A stretch of 64,000 bases of DNA from an uncultured Clostridia bacterium. GTDB lineage: Bacteria > Bacillota > Clostridia > Christensenellales > CAMQZB01. The position numbers and the translations under genes were made by a program. Positions within the stretch are counted from its first letter, which is position 1. Every line of letters begins with the position of its first letter. The stretch spans positions 1 to 64,000 of the forward strand of contig CAMQZB010000008.1 of assembly GCA_947039455.1 (NCBI GenBank), given 5' to 3'. Of this stretch, positions 33,362 to 42,368 are shown one piece after another. Under the pieces are notes generated by a model. The model saw only the letters and a list, made by a program, of their open reading frames with translations. It ran no database searches and was not told where the DNA came from.

Positions 33362-34678
33362 TTAAGTGCGAGCATTATCGGTGTTGATAGCACCTGATGC
33401 ACGGTTAGCTTTCGCTGCCAAAATGAAAGTAATTAAACCTGCCACAAACAAAAGAACAAGTGAAGCAACGCCAAGGTTAACAGCTTGTAGTCCCAAAGAT
33501 GCAAGAAGGTTGTTTCCCCAAACTGTGGAGTCAAGAACCATGGTGATTGTTGCTACCATGAAAGTTCCAAGGAATGCAGCGCCTTTTCCAAAAATATCGT
33601 AAACACCGAAGTATTCGCCTGACTTTTCAGCAGGAATAATTCTTGCAAAGTATGAACGTGATAGTGCTTGAACCGCACCTTGGAACATACCAACGCAGAT
33701 TGCTAAAATCCAGAATTGAGCGATAGTTTTCAAGAAGATTGCATATAATGCTATTCCAATGTAAGCGGTTATGCAAACCATAATCAATTTATCGCTAGCA
33801 ACTTTTTTCGCTAGTTTACCGAAGATAATCGCGCAAGGGAATGCGACAACTTGAGTTGCTAGAAGTGCAATCAAAAGATCGTCTGAAGCAAGACCAAGAG
33901 CGTCACCGAATGAAACCGCCATGTCGATAATAGTGTAAACGCCGTCAATATAGAAGAAGAACGCAATTAGGAATAATAAAATTCCTTTGTTTTTGCTCAT
34001 TTCTTTTAAGCCGTTACCTAGACGTTTGAAACTTGCACGTACAACCTTAGGTTGACGAGGAATAAAATGTTTTTGCTCATAAGTTCTTAAATGAGGGATA
34101 GTGAAAACTAACCACCAAATACCGTTAATAGCAAAAGCGATAGCCATACCAACTGCAAAAGGCAGATTAGGTATGAAGTTAACAAAAACTAAACTCAAGA
34201 TAAATGGAACACAACTTCCGATGTAACCAAGTGCGTAACCCATAGAAGAAACGTTGTCGAAACGCTCTTTAGTGGTAACGTCAGTAAGCATTGAGTCGTA
34301 GAAAATCAAACTTGCAGAGTAAGCAACTTTTGCCACCATGAAGACGATAACAAAAAGTATCCAATGCATAGGAGCCATCATGACGAAACATGCTCCAACA
34401 CCGATTAGAACGGCAATGGTGAATATTGGTTTTTTCAAACCTTCAAAATCCGTAATAGTTCCAAGAATAGGACCAATCAAAGCAACAATAATAGTAGCAG
34501 CTGAAGCGATCCAGCCCCAATAAGCAGTAGCAGTAGTACTACTGATTCCGTCTTGACTAGCAAGATGTGCAAAATACAGCGGAATTACTGTAGTCATAAA
34601 TAGAGTGAATGCTGAATTACCAACGTCGTACATTATCCAACGCTTTTCGCCACTGGTCAATTTAGTGTTTTCGTTCAT
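33362..34678 (-). CDS. MFS transporter, UMF1/Atg22-like family
   Basis: A 438-residue protein with 12 predicted membrane helices. The N-terminus (SGEKRWIMYDVGNSAFTLFMTTVIPLYF) and the LTDVTTKERFDNVSSMGYALGYIG block are typical of the UMF1 family, relatives of the vacuolar amino acid exporter Atg22. Late SRSYFARIIPAEKSGEYFGVYDIFGKGAAFLG is also diagnostic. The substrate is unknown, possibly amino acids or peptides. It is monocistronic and divergent from nagA. Confidence 0.9.
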   Translation of the reverse strand: MNENTKLTSGEKRWIMYDVGNSAFTLFMTTVIPLYFAHLASQDGISSTTATAYWGWIASAATIIVALIGPILGTITDFEGLKKPIFTIAVLIGVGACFVMMAPMHWILFVIVFMVAKVAYSASLIFYDSMLTDVTTKERFDNVSSMGYALGYIGSCVPFILSLVFVNFIPNLPFAVGMAIAFAINGIWWLVFTIPHLRTYEQKHFIPRQPKVVRASFKRLGNGLKEMSKNKGILLFLIAFFFYIDGVYTIIDMAVSFGDALGLASDDLLIALLATQVVAFPCAIIFGKLAKKVASDKLIMVCITAYIGIALYAIFLKTIAQFWILAICVGMFQGAVQALSRSYFARIIPAEKSGEYFGVYDIFGKGAAFLGTFMVATITMVLDSTVWGNNLLASLGLQAVNLGVASLVLLFVAGLITFILAAKANRASGAINTDNART

Positions 34679-34859
34679 GAAATCTCCAATATGTTTTATT
34701 TTGTCTGAATATGTAGATTAGTTAAAACGTACATCACTAATATAGTATAATAAAAATTGTCATTTGTAAAGTATAATTTAAAAATACTTCTGGAAAACAG
34801 AAAATTTAATTGAAAATTTACAAATATTAACACAAATTCTACCTAAACTATAGTTACTA

Positions 34860-34888
34860 TTGCAATTCTCAATAGCTTGTAGTATAAT
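34860..34888 (+). promoter_or_regulatory. nagA promoter
   Basis: TTGCAA (34860-34865), 17 bp, TATAAT (34883-34888), 37 bp before ATG 34925. Confidence 0.8.
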
Positions 34889-34924
34889 TATATTGAAAAA
34901 TAAAATAAAAGAGGGTAACTTATC

Positions 34925-36013
34925 ATGAAACAACTTTATAAGAATGGATTGCTAGCAAGAAACGGCGTACTTGAAAATGCGGATATGTTGGTGGTTGATG
35001 GGAAAATTGAGAAAATTCAAAAAGATATAGTTTGCACTTGCGGTGCGGAGATTATTGACGTAACGGGTAAAATTATATTGCCAAAATTGTTCGATGAGCA
35101 TACTCACGGTTCCGCTGGTTATGATTTTAATCTAGCTACCGAAGATGAAATGCGTACGCTTATGGAATTTTATAAAAAACAACAAATTGGTTCAGTTTTT
35201 CCTACATTATTAACTGATGAAGATGATGTTTTGGAAAAGCAAATCAAATTAATAGTAAAAATAGCAAAAGACTATCCTGAAATAAAAGGCATACACCTTG
35301 AAGGGCCGTTTTTGTCAGCTAAATATAAAGGTGCAATGCCTGAACACTTGTTGCAAACGCCTAATATAGCTACACTAACTCACTTGCAAGAAACTGCTTG
35401 TGGTCTAGTAAAACTTATGACACTTTCACCTGAACTTGATGGAGCGGTTGAATTTATTAAAGAATCTGTGAAGATTGGGGTTAGTATAAATCTTGGTCAC
35501 AGCGGTGCAACATATGAACGAACAATGGAATGCGTAGACGCTGGTGCAACTGGCTTTACTCATTTATTCAACGCAATGCAACCAATTCATCACCATGAAA
35601 TTTGGATTTCTGGTACTGCATTGTTGTCTGATTGTTACTGTGAAACGATTCTTGACGGATTACATGTTTGTAAAGAAGCTGTTAGATTGATTATTAAAAC
35701 AAAAGGCATTGACAAAGTTGTGGGTATCACTGATAGCATAATGGCGGCGGGTCTTGGTGACGGGCTTTATAAGTTAGGTGTAAATGACGTTGTGGTGAAA
35801 AACGGTGATGCTCGTTTAGTTGTGGGTGACGCAAGAGCCGGAAGTACTCTTTGTGCTATTGACGGACTTAAAAACCTAGTGAAATTCTCTGGTCTTCCAG
35901 TGGAAGTTGCAATTCAAATGATGGCGGAAAACCCTGCAAAACGCAACAACCTTTTTGATATTACAGGGAGTCTAGATGAAGGCAAGCTAGCTGAGTTTTT
36001 TATTTTTAACTAG
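34925..36013 (+). CDS. nagA: N-acetylglucosamine-6-phosphate deacetylase
   Basis: Removes acetate from GlcNAc-6-phosphate, feeding glucosamine-6-phosphate to glycolysis or wall recycling. The 362 residues (slightly short for the family) hold the metal-site HTH at residues 59-61 (DEHTHGSAGYDF), HLEGPFLSAKYKGA with the metal-binding Glu, LGHSGATYE, THLFNAMQPIHHHE, and the catalytic Asp in GITDSIMAAG. nagB is not in the window, so the gene stands alone. GAGGGT precedes ATG 34925. Confidence 0.94.
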   Translation: MKQLYKNGLLARNGVLENADMLVVDGKIEKIQKDIVCTCGAEIIDVTGKIILPKLFDEHTHGSAGYDFNLATEDEMRTLMEFYKKQQIGSVFPTLLTDEDDVLEKQIKLIVKIAKDYPEIKGIHLEGPFLSAKYKGAMPEHLLQTPNIATLTHLQETACGLVKLMTLSPELDGAVEFIKESVKIGVSINLGHSGATYERTMECVDAGATGFTHLFNAMQPIHHHEIWISGTALLSDCYCETILDGLHVCKEAVRLIIKTKGIDKVVGITDSIMAAGLGDGLYKLGVNDVVVKNGDARLVVGDARAGSTLCAIDGLKNLVKFSGLPVEVAIQMMAENPAKRNNLFDITGSLDEGKLAEFFIFN

Positions 36014-36106
36014 AAATTTTATAATGGTATATAGCTTTTTAAGTAATTCAATATACTCTATAATATAAATTTACTCAACACTATATATACAATGAAAAAT
36101 ATAGCA

Positions 36107-36138
36107 AAAAAACATCTCTAATTAAAGAGATGTTTTTT
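36107..36138. terminator. Bidirectional terminator
   Basis: AAAACATCTCT pairs with AGAGATGTTTT around TAATTAA, with A and T tracts on both sides. It separates nagA from the convergent GNAT gene. Confidence 0.88.
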
Positions 36139-36181
36139 TATTTGGTAATTTTACAAATTAAATTAAAAGCTTATTAATCAA

Positions 36182-36721
36182 TTAGATATTGATGTTATAA
36201 ATATCACGGTATATTGTTTTCTTGTATTCTAAAAAAGATATTTCGTCAACATCAACATTTTTACTCATAATCCACAAAGGCAGATTAGGATAGTTTTGGT
36301 GGAAAGGCGGTTGGTAATAGTCAAACGCACAAGTAGTGAAACCCTGTTTCTCATAGAATTTTTGTCTACGTATTGCAAGTTCGTCATGTGGCAACTCTAT
36401 TTCTAAAAAGCATGGTTTTTTATGTGTTGCTTCAAGGTGTTTTAATGTTGCAGCACCAATTCCGCTGTTTCGCAAAGTTGGGTCAGTGGCAAAATGTTCA
36501 TAGAAAATACAATTATCTAAATCCCAAAAAGTTATGAAACCTATAAATTTTTCATTATTATAAATGCCTAAGATGTGATAGTCCGAATTACTTAGAAGAT
36601 TGAATTGCTGAGTTTCTATTCGGCGTTCTTCTATTGGGAAAGAATTTTCAAGAAGTGAATAAAACTCTTGAAAGGTTTCTTGTGATATTTTATTGTTAAT
36701 GTGATAATCAATGAATGTCAT
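36182..36721 (-). CDS. GNAT-family N-acetyltransferase
   Basis: A 179-residue protein with a GNAT fold. The acetyl-CoA-binding motif is RNSGIGAATLKHLEA (residues about 93-107), and the late FYEKQGFTTCAFDYYQPPF is typical of the last strands. The acceptor is unknown. It starts 3 bp after the FGGY kinase stop, so the two are translated from one transcript; a role in the same sugar pathway or in modification of the kinase product is possible but not shown. Confidence 0.82.
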   Translation of the reverse strand: MTFIDYHINNKISQETFQEFYSLLENSFPIEERRIETQQFNLLSNSDYHILGIYNNEKFIGFITFWDLDNCIFYEHFATDPTLRNSGIGAATLKHLEATHKKPCFLEIELPHDELAIRRQKFYEKQGFTTCAFDYYQPPFHQNYPNLPLWIMSKNVDVDEISFLEYKKTIYRDIYNINI

Positions 36722-36724
36722 AGT

Positions 36725-38050
36725 CTATACAGTTCCATTTTCAATAGTTTTCAGTTTCAAAGAAAGCAAACTAGCACCATAAGCCGCTTCCTCAATAATT
36801 GCAGGAACGGAGATAGGAGTGTTGAAACGATCGGACAACAACTTTTGTAAAAGATTGTTTTGGCGAACTGCGTTTCCAACTCCAACTAAATAGAAAGAAG
36901 AAGTCAGTTCTGATTCGATAATAGAAAAAAGCTCGTTGCAAACCCCACTTAAAACACCTAGTGAAAAGTGCATAGGAGTAAAGTTTTTGTCGTTAATATC
37001 TTGAATAGAGCCACGAATTGAAGGGTCTTTTCTAGTACCTTTAAACTTTGTATCAAAGGTCAAAGGATTTCCAAGACGGTATGCTTCAAAAGCGGAAAGA
37101 GTCATGTTAGTAAACAGTTCTTCAGGTGGCTCAATACCAAACATAGCAAAAGTTGATTGAAAGAATTTTTGCAACAAATCGTATGATGAACCAGCACTTA
37201 AAGATGTGCCAACAAGTAAGTAGGTATCGTCAAAATAAGGACGAACCTCTAAATGGTCAGCAGGACGGTAGAAAGGAATTTCCATTGAAATTTGCCCACC
37301 AGTACCAATGTTTACAAGTACTGAATTTTGTCTTGTAACAGAACCGAAAAAGCTTGCTTGATTGTTTCCAATAGGCAAAAGCACTGAAATGTTATTGTAT
37401 GATCCAATTTCTATTATGTCTTTTGAAACTTTAGGCAAGAAAGAAGGATCTAAGTCTAATTCTTTCATAGCACTCAAATCAAAATGATTGTGTTCTGCAT
37501 TATATAATCCCAAGGCCGCACAGTCTGAAGTGTGCAAAACAGGACGAGTAAGTTGGCATAATCGCATAGCAACATAGCCTTGAATAGTAGTAATGGTTTT
37601 AGCGTTAAAAGGCACTTGATCGTTTTCCACATTATAGAAATGTGTGATAAGTCCGTAACCAGAAGAAGCTGGACGCAAAGTTGTAGATTTTATGTATTGA
37701 CAATAAGTCGTGTCATTTTTGTATATACGATTTCCACGTTGATCTTGCCAAGAAAAGTATGGAGAAGCTGAGTTTCCATTTTCGTCAACGTAAAGCATAC
37801 CGTGCATAAGCCCAGTTATACCAATATAAGAAACCACGTCAGGAGCGGTCAAATCATTAATAAGATCATTTATGATGTCATAAGCAATCTCAAAAATTTT
37901 ATCAGCGTCTAACAAGTTTTCAAAAGCCTCGGAAGGCAAATCTGTGTCGTTATTTCTAACAATATTGTCAACAAGAGAATTATTGTCTAAATTTACTAGA
38001 ACTCCTCGAATCTGAGTATTCCCAATGTCGATACCAATTGAATATTTCAT
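36725..38050 (-). CDS. FGGY-family carbohydrate kinase (sedoheptulokinase-like)
   Basis: A 441-residue sugar kinase of the ASKHA fold. The first phosphate loop is GIDIGNTQIRGVL (residues 5-17); ITGLMHGMLYVDENG and SPYFSWQDQRG resemble sedoheptulokinases and related FGGY enzymes; the second phosphate region is NIGTGGQISM. It is slightly shorter than most FGGY kinases (about 500). The substrate cannot be fixed from sequence. It is the first gene of a two-gene operon with the GNAT gene. Confidence 0.8.
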   Translation of the reverse strand: MKYSIGIDIGNTQIRGVLVNLDNNSLVDNIVRNNDTDLPSEAFENLLDADKIFEIAYDIINDLINDLTAPDVVSYIGITGLMHGMLYVDENGNSASPYFSWQDQRGNRIYKNDTTYCQYIKSTTLRPASSGYGLITHFYNVENDQVPFNAKTITTIQGYVAMRLCQLTRPVLHTSDCAALGLYNAEHNHFDLSAMKELDLDPSFLPKVSKDIIEIGSYNNISVLLPIGNNQASFFGSVTRQNSVLVNIGTGGQISMEIPFYRPADHLEVRPYFDDTYLLVGTSLSAGSSYDLLQKFFQSTFAMFGIEPPEELFTNMTLSAFEAYRLGNPLTFDTKFKGTRKDPSIRGSIQDINDKNFTPMHFSLGVLSGVCNELFSIIESELTSSFYLVGVGNAVRQNNLLQKLLSDRFNTPISVPAIIEEAAYGASLLSLKLKTIENGTV

Positions 38051-38218
38051 ATTTTATCCTTTACATTTATTATGAGCATGCTAATCACGCCTATAATATT
38101 ATATAGTACAAGTGACTGTTTGTCAATAGTAAAAGAGAAATAAAGTATATGAAAACTCACATAATCAACGTGAAACAGTGTAAAAATTGCGGTAATTAAC
38201 ATAAAGCAGAAGAAATTG

Positions 38219-38249
38219 GAAAAGAGACTACAAATAGTCTCTTTTTTAG
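38219..38249. terminator. Bidirectional terminator-like hairpin
   Basis: AAAAGAGACTA pairs with TAGTCTCTTTT around CAAA, with T runs on both strands. It lies just after the 113-residue minus-strand gene. Confidence 0.85.
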
Positions 38250-38271
38250 GGATTAGGGAATTTAGGAGTTG

Positions 38272-38613
38272 TCAATAGCCTGTGGTAATAATTGGAAAGC
38301 CTACAGTGGTTTCATGGTTTCGCACTGATACCTGACAATTAATTTTTCCAGATGGGTCGTTGACAAATATATTGAAGTATGGGGAGTGGCAGTAATAAGT
38401 AGTGTAATCTCTGAATTCCTCAGTTCGATACACCGTAAGAGCAAGTTCTTCTTTCACGTCATCAAATGGTAAAGTTGTTTTGATTACTTGGCATTCTGAA
38501 GGGATTGTTTTCCCCTCAAGGCAATTTTCTCTATAAACATTTACAAAAAGTACGTTTAAAACAATGAGAAACAAAAACAAAACAACAACTAGTCTTTTAT
38601 AAATAACAGTCAT
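38272..38613 (-). CDS. Hypothetical single-pass membrane or secreted protein
   Basis: A 113-residue protein with an N-terminal hydrophobic segment (residues 8-28), then a polar, probably beta-rich domain with four Cys (Cys32, Cys41, Cys75, Cys93) that could form disulfides outside the cell. GAGGTG precedes the start codon. No family is recognised. It is divergent from the PRTase gene. Confidence 0.6.
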   Translation of the reverse strand: MTVIYKRLVVVLFLFLIVLNVLFVNVYRENCLEGKTIPSECQVIKTTLPFDDVKEELALTVYRTEEFRDYTTYYCHSPYFNIFVNDPSGKINCQVSVRNHETTVGFPIITTGY

Positions 38614-38677
38614 TATATCACCTCAAAATTAATTATTGACAAAAAATATTATTTTATTCAAATGTAATCTATATTGT

Positions 38678-38706
38678 TTTACAAGGTCGACGATTTGTTG
38701 TATAAT
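38678..38706 (+). promoter_or_regulatory. Promoter of the PRTase gene
   Basis: TTTACA (38678-38683), 17 bp, TATAAT (38701-38706), 40 bp before ATG 38746. Confidence 0.8.
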
Positions 38707-38745
38707 AGAGAATATGTCACATACGGACAAAGGAGATATATTTAT

Positions 38746-39288
38746 ATGTCAGATGAAATTTTAAAAGTTAATATCGGCGGATATCCTGCTGAACTACCAA
38801 TACTTCCACTTCCATCAGGAATTAAAATCGCTTTTTTCAACCTACACGGTGATCAAAAACTAACGGAGCATTGCGGAAAAGTTTTGGCAACATACCTAAG
38901 TGATTGCGATGTTTTAATAACTGCGGAGTCTAAAGGTTTGCAATTAACTCACGTTGTAGCACGTGAACTTAACCAACCTTTCTATGCAGTGGCTAGAAAA
39001 ACAAAGAAATTATATATGCAAGACGGCATTGAAGTTATGATTAAATCATCAATTACTACTGGAGAAATTCAAAAGTTATTTTTGTCAAAACATGACGTTG
39101 CTCTTATCAAAGGAAAGAGAGTAGGTATTATCGATGACGTGGTTTCTACTGGAAACAGCCTTGAAGGGTTAGAAGAAATAGTGGCTAAAGCTGGTGGAAT
39201 TATCCAAAAGAAAGCCTTTGTTCTTGCTGAGGGCGATGCTGAATACAGAAAAGACATTATTTATTTGGCACATATTCCAATTATGTAA
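38746..39288 (+). CDS. Phosphoribosyltransferase-family protein (adenine PRTase-like)
   Basis: A 180-residue type I PRTase. The PRPP-binding motif VGIIDDVVSTGNSLEGLEE is near residues 125-143, and ITAESKGLQLTHVVARELNQPFYAVARK is the flexible-loop side typical of Apt-like and PurR-type domains. It may be a salvage enzyme or a sensor. ATG 38746 has AAAGGAGA upstream; an in-frame start at 38674 would lie before the promoter -10. Monocistronic. Confidence 0.85.
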   Translation: MSDEILKVNIGGYPAELPILPLPSGIKIAFFNLHGDQKLTEHCGKVLATYLSDCDVLITAESKGLQLTHVVARELNQPFYAVARKTKKLYMQDGIEVMIKSSITTGEIQKLFLSKHDVALIKGKRVGIIDDVVSTGNSLEGLEEIVAKAGGIIQKKAFVLAEGDAEYRKDIIYLAHIPIM

Positions 39289-39310
39289 TTAATTGTAAAT
39301 TATTGAATTT

Positions 39311-39343
39311 AAGACTTTATTTTTTTGAAAATAAAGTCTTTTC
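39311..39343 (+). terminator. Rho-independent terminator
   Basis: AAGACTTTATTTT pairs with AAAATAAAGTCTT, then TTCTTT. Confidence 0.85.
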
Positions 39344-39426
39344 TTTCATTTTCTATTGTATTAATATTGATTTTCACAAATAATTTTGATATACTAGAAG
39401 TCGAATGAAAAAATGGGAGTTATTAT

Positions 39427-40821
39427 ATGAAAGGAAAAATCGATTTAGGTAATGATAATATAACGAAATTGCTTATTAAGTTAGCAATTCCTGCAATTAC
39501 AGCACAAATTATAAATGTTTTGTACAATCTTGTGGATAGAATTTATATTGCAAGAATTCCAGACGTGGGCAGTCTAGCCTTCACAGGGGTTGGAGTATGT
39601 ATGCCGATTATTGCGGTAATCACAGCATTTTCATCACTAGCAGCGGTTGGAAGTTCCGCACGTGCAACTATCATGATGGGTCGTCAAGAGCATGGCAAAG
39701 CGGAAAATATTTTAGGAAACGCAGTAACAATGCTTATTGCATTTGCAATTATACTAACAACAACAGTACTACTTTTCGGCGAAGAAATTCTTCTATTATT
39801 TGGAGCAACAGCGGAAACTATTTCCTATGCTTGGGACTATATGAGTATTTACTCAATAGGAACAATCAGCGTAATGTTCGCACTTGGATTGAATACATTC
39901 ATTGCTTGTCAAGGAAAAACCAAAATTAGCATGATTTCAACGTTAATTGGAGCTGTATTAAACATAATCCTTGATCCAATTTTTATTTTTGGATTAGGAT
40001 TAGGAGTAAAAGGTGCAGCTTATGCAACTATTATTTCACAAACGGTCAGTGCAATTTGGGTCATTTCTTTCTTGCTTGGAAAAAATACAATACTGAAAAT
40101 AAGGTTGAAAAACATGATTCCAAAAATGAAAATCATGTTGCCATGTTTAGCCCTTGGACTTTCTCCTTTTATTATGCAATCAACTGAAGGGATTATCAAT
40201 ATATGTTTCAATACATCATTGCGAAATTTCGGAGGCAACAGTGCCGTAGCCACTATGACAATTTTGTCCACATTAATGCAATTCTCAATGTTGCCACTTC
40301 ATGGGTTAACGCAAGGTGCACAACCAATCATGAGTTACAACTTTGGTGCGAAAAATGCAGATAGATGTAAAAAAACCTTTAAAATATTAGTAACATCAGG
40401 ACTGATTTATTCAATGCTTTTCGCTGGAGTAGTTATGCTTTTCCCACAATATGTGGCAATGCTAATTATCCCAGACACAGCGGTAATCGCAAATTCAATA
40501 ATACCAATGCGAATTTTCTTTGTGGGAACAACGATTTTTGGAGTGCAAATTGCTTGCCAACAAACATTTATCGCTATCGGAAACGCAAGAACATCAGTGT
40601 TCCTTGCAATTTTCAGAAAGATAATATTGCTAGTTCCGCTAATTTATATCTTGCCACTTTTCATGGAAAACAAAGTAAATGCAGTTTACATGGCTGAGCC
40701 AATTTCTGATATAATATCAGTAATCACAGCCGCAACAGTGTTCTACTTTAGTTTTAAAAAGGCAATGAGCAAAATTGAAAACAGCAAAATAGAAGATAAT
40801 GAAATGCTAAAAAGCAACTAG
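39427..40821 (+). CDS. MATE-family efflux transporter
   Basis: A 464-residue protein with 12 membrane helices arranged as two six-helix halves (MatE domains at about 15-175 and 235-400). NITKLLIKLAIPAITAQIINVLYNLVDRIYIARI is the typical start, GLTQGAQPIMSYNFGAKNADRCKK the typical second-half loop. It probably exports cationic drugs or metabolites using Na+ or H+. GGGAGT precedes ATG 39427, and a strong terminator follows. Confidence 0.93.
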   Translation: MKGKIDLGNDNITKLLIKLAIPAITAQIINVLYNLVDRIYIARIPDVGSLAFTGVGVCMPIIAVITAFSSLAAVGSSARATIMMGRQEHGKAENILGNAVTMLIAFAIILTTTVLLFGEEILLLFGATAETISYAWDYMSIYSIGTISVMFALGLNTFIACQGKTKISMISTLIGAVLNIILDPIFIFGLGLGVKGAAYATIISQTVSAIWVISFLLGKNTILKIRLKNMIPKMKIMLPCLALGLSPFIMQSTEGIINICFNTSLRNFGGNSAVATMTILSTLMQFSMLPLHGLTQGAQPIMSYNFGAKNADRCKKTFKILVTSGLIYSMLFAGVVMLFPQYVAMLIIPDTAVIANSIIPMRIFFVGTTIFGVQIACQQTFIAIGNARTSVFLAIFRKIILLVPLIYILPLFMENKVNAVYMAEPISDIISVITAATVFYFSFKKAMSKIENSKIEDNEMLKSN

Positions 40822-40841
40822 ATCTTAACTAACTAAAATGC

Positions 40842-40884
40842 AAAAAGCTGTATCAACCATTAAATGTTGATACAGCTTTTTTTT
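40842..40884 (+). terminator. Rho-independent terminator of the MATE gene
   Basis: AAAAAGCTGTATCAAC pairs with GTTGATACAGCTTTTT, followed by more Ts. Confidence 0.9.
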
Positions 40885-40925
40885 GTATTAAATATATCCT
40901 TAGTGATATATATAGGTGTTATAAA

Positions 40926-41043
40926 ATAAAAACAGCAACATCTCTAGGGGGAGAAGTTGCTGTTTTTTAAAAGGAAATATAGGTAGGAAAAAGCATTTAA
41001 CTTTATGAGTATTAAATGTCTTAAAGGAAATATCTTAGTTTGT
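40926..41043 (-). ncRNA. Candidate small RNA A of a tandem family
   Basis: Minus-strand module. The extended -10 TGTTATTATA (41058-41049) would start an RNA of about 118 bases. It contains a 5' hairpin (CATTTAA with TTAAATG, 41018-40994), the conserved linker TTTCCTACCTATATTTCCTT (40990-40971) and a terminator (CAGCAAC with GTTGCTG; loop CTCCCCCTAGAG; then a T run at 40931-40926). A partial second linker copy (ATATTTCCTTT) lies at 41033-41023. The plus strand has no gene here. Modules B and C repeat this layout at a 256-262 bp period. Confidence 0.6.
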
Positions 41044-41171
41044 ACTTATATAATAACAAACAATTAACGCACAAATTCAAGTATTTTATGTGAAAACCAT
41101 GTGATTATAAATTAATTGCAAAATAACAGCAAAAAATTAATATACTACAATTTTATAAATCACAGTAAAAA

Positions 41172-41305
41172 TTTAATAAAAAACCACATACGTTAATGTA
41201 TGTGGTTTTTTAGATAAGGAAATATAGGGGAAAGGAAATTTTTTGACTCAATTTTAGGGTTAAGTCAGTGAATACCGCTTATCATAAGCGATATCCAAGG
41301 GGTAT
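41172..41305 (-). ncRNA. Candidate small RNA B of a tandem family
   Basis: Promoter TGTTATTATA (41320-41311), identical to that of A. The RNA of about 134 bases has a strong 5' hairpin (CGCTTAT with ATAAGCG plus flanking pairs, 41294-41269), a second hairpin (TGACTTAA with TTGAGTCA, 41266-41244, CCCTAAAA loop), the linker TTTCCTTTCCCCTATATTTCC-like region (41238-41216) and a terminator (AAACCACATAC with GTATGTGGTTT, then a T run to 41172). Confidence 0.6.
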
Positions 41306-41402
41306 GAATGTATAATAACATCCAAATAACGTATAATTTACTAATATATATGTGAAAATTGTGTTTTTTTGTTTTCACATATTTTGAAATAGTATTGTGA
41401 AA

Positions 41403-41561
41403 AATAAAATAAAGTCACTTTAATTAAAGTGACTTTATTCATAAAAGGAAATATAGGTAGGAAAATTTCTAATTAGGTTTATCAGACTAATTAGTAATTA
41501 TGTTTTTGGTTTTAATTTTTGGTGTATGTAACTTTTATTTGTGTCCCTCCTTTTTTATTAT
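41403..41561 (-). ncRNA. Candidate small RNA C of a tandem family
   Basis: Promoter TGCTATTATA (41576-41567). The RNA of about 159 bases begins with an A-rich part containing AAGGAGGG but no start codon at a suitable distance. It continues with a hairpin (CTAATTAG with CTAATTAG, 41493-41468), the linker TTTCCTACCTATATTTCCTT (41464-41445, identical to A) and a terminator (ATAAAGTCACTTTA with TAAAGTGACTTTAT, then TTTTATTTT). Confidence 0.6.
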
Positions 41562-41714
41562 GACAATATAATAGCATGTGATTGTGTAAAAAGTTCATGA
41601 AAATTGTGTTTTTCTTGTGTGTTTTGATTTTTTTGTATTTTTACTCTATACATTTGCAATTTCTTATGGTAAAATATAGACATAATTAATAAGCAAATGG
41701 AGAAATATATTATT

Positions 41715-42368
41715 ATGTATAAAATTTTTTTAGTTGAAGACGATCCGAATATTAGCTCATTGCTACGAACATACCTTGAAAACGAAGGTTATTTCGTGAA
41801 TTCATATACTTCTGAAAAGGCCGCACTTGCCCACCTAGGGGAAGAAGCGCATTTGTATATTCTTGATATAATGCTAGAATCCGAAATGAGTGGATACAAT
41901 ATTTTAAAAGCAATTCGTGCAAAAACATCAACACCAGCAATCTTTGTTTCAGCTCGCGACAAGGACTATGACAAAATTTTAGGTTTTGAAATTGGTGCTG
42001 ATGATTACGTGGCGAAACCCTTCTCACCAAGAGAAGTTGTGCTTCGTGTAAACAATATTATAAAACGTACTTATCAAAAAAAGGAAATGCGTTTAACTTA
42101 TAAAAGCTATGATGTGGATTTAGAATCACGTTCTATTAAAGAAAATAACGAGGAAATTGATTTAACTACTAAAGAGTTTGAACTTTTCATTTTCCTATTG
42201 AAAAACAAAAACATTGCACTTTCCCGTGACAAGATTTTAACTAACATTTGGGAGGAAAACTACTTTGGTTCTGACCGAGTGGTGGACGACCTTATGCGTC
42301 GTTTAAGAAGTAAACTTGTAAATGCAGACATCGAAACAATTTATGGATATGGTTATAAGTTGCAATGA
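41715..42368 (+). CDS. OmpR-family response regulator
   Basis: A 217-residue regulator. The receiver domain (residues 1-115) has EDD at 8-10, phosphorylation site D51 in YILDIML, and K near 103 in DYVAKPFSP. The C-terminal winged HTH (about 125-217) includes LTTKEFELFIFLLKNKNIALSRDKILTNIW and VDDLMRRLRSK. ATG 41715 with GGAGA upstream is preferred over ATG 41697, which overlaps that site. Its histidine kinase overlaps by 4 bp. The signal is unknown. Confidence 0.92.
   Translation: MYKIFLVEDDPNISSLLRTYLENEGYFVNSYTSEKAALAHLGEEAHLYILDIMLESEMSGYNILKAIRAKTSTPAIFVSARDKDYDKILGFEIGADDYVAKPFSPREVVLRVNNIIKRTYQKKEMRLTYKSYDVDLESRSIKENNEEIDLTTKEFELFIFLLKNKNIALSRDKILTNIWEENYFGSDRVVDDLMRRLRSKLVNADIETIYGYGYKLQ

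Noticed and set aside
40926..41576. CRISPR-like array reading of the spaced repeats
   Set aside because: Only three tags at about 230-260 bp spacing, with promoters and terminators in between; repeat and spacer sizes do not fit CRISPR and no cas gene is present.
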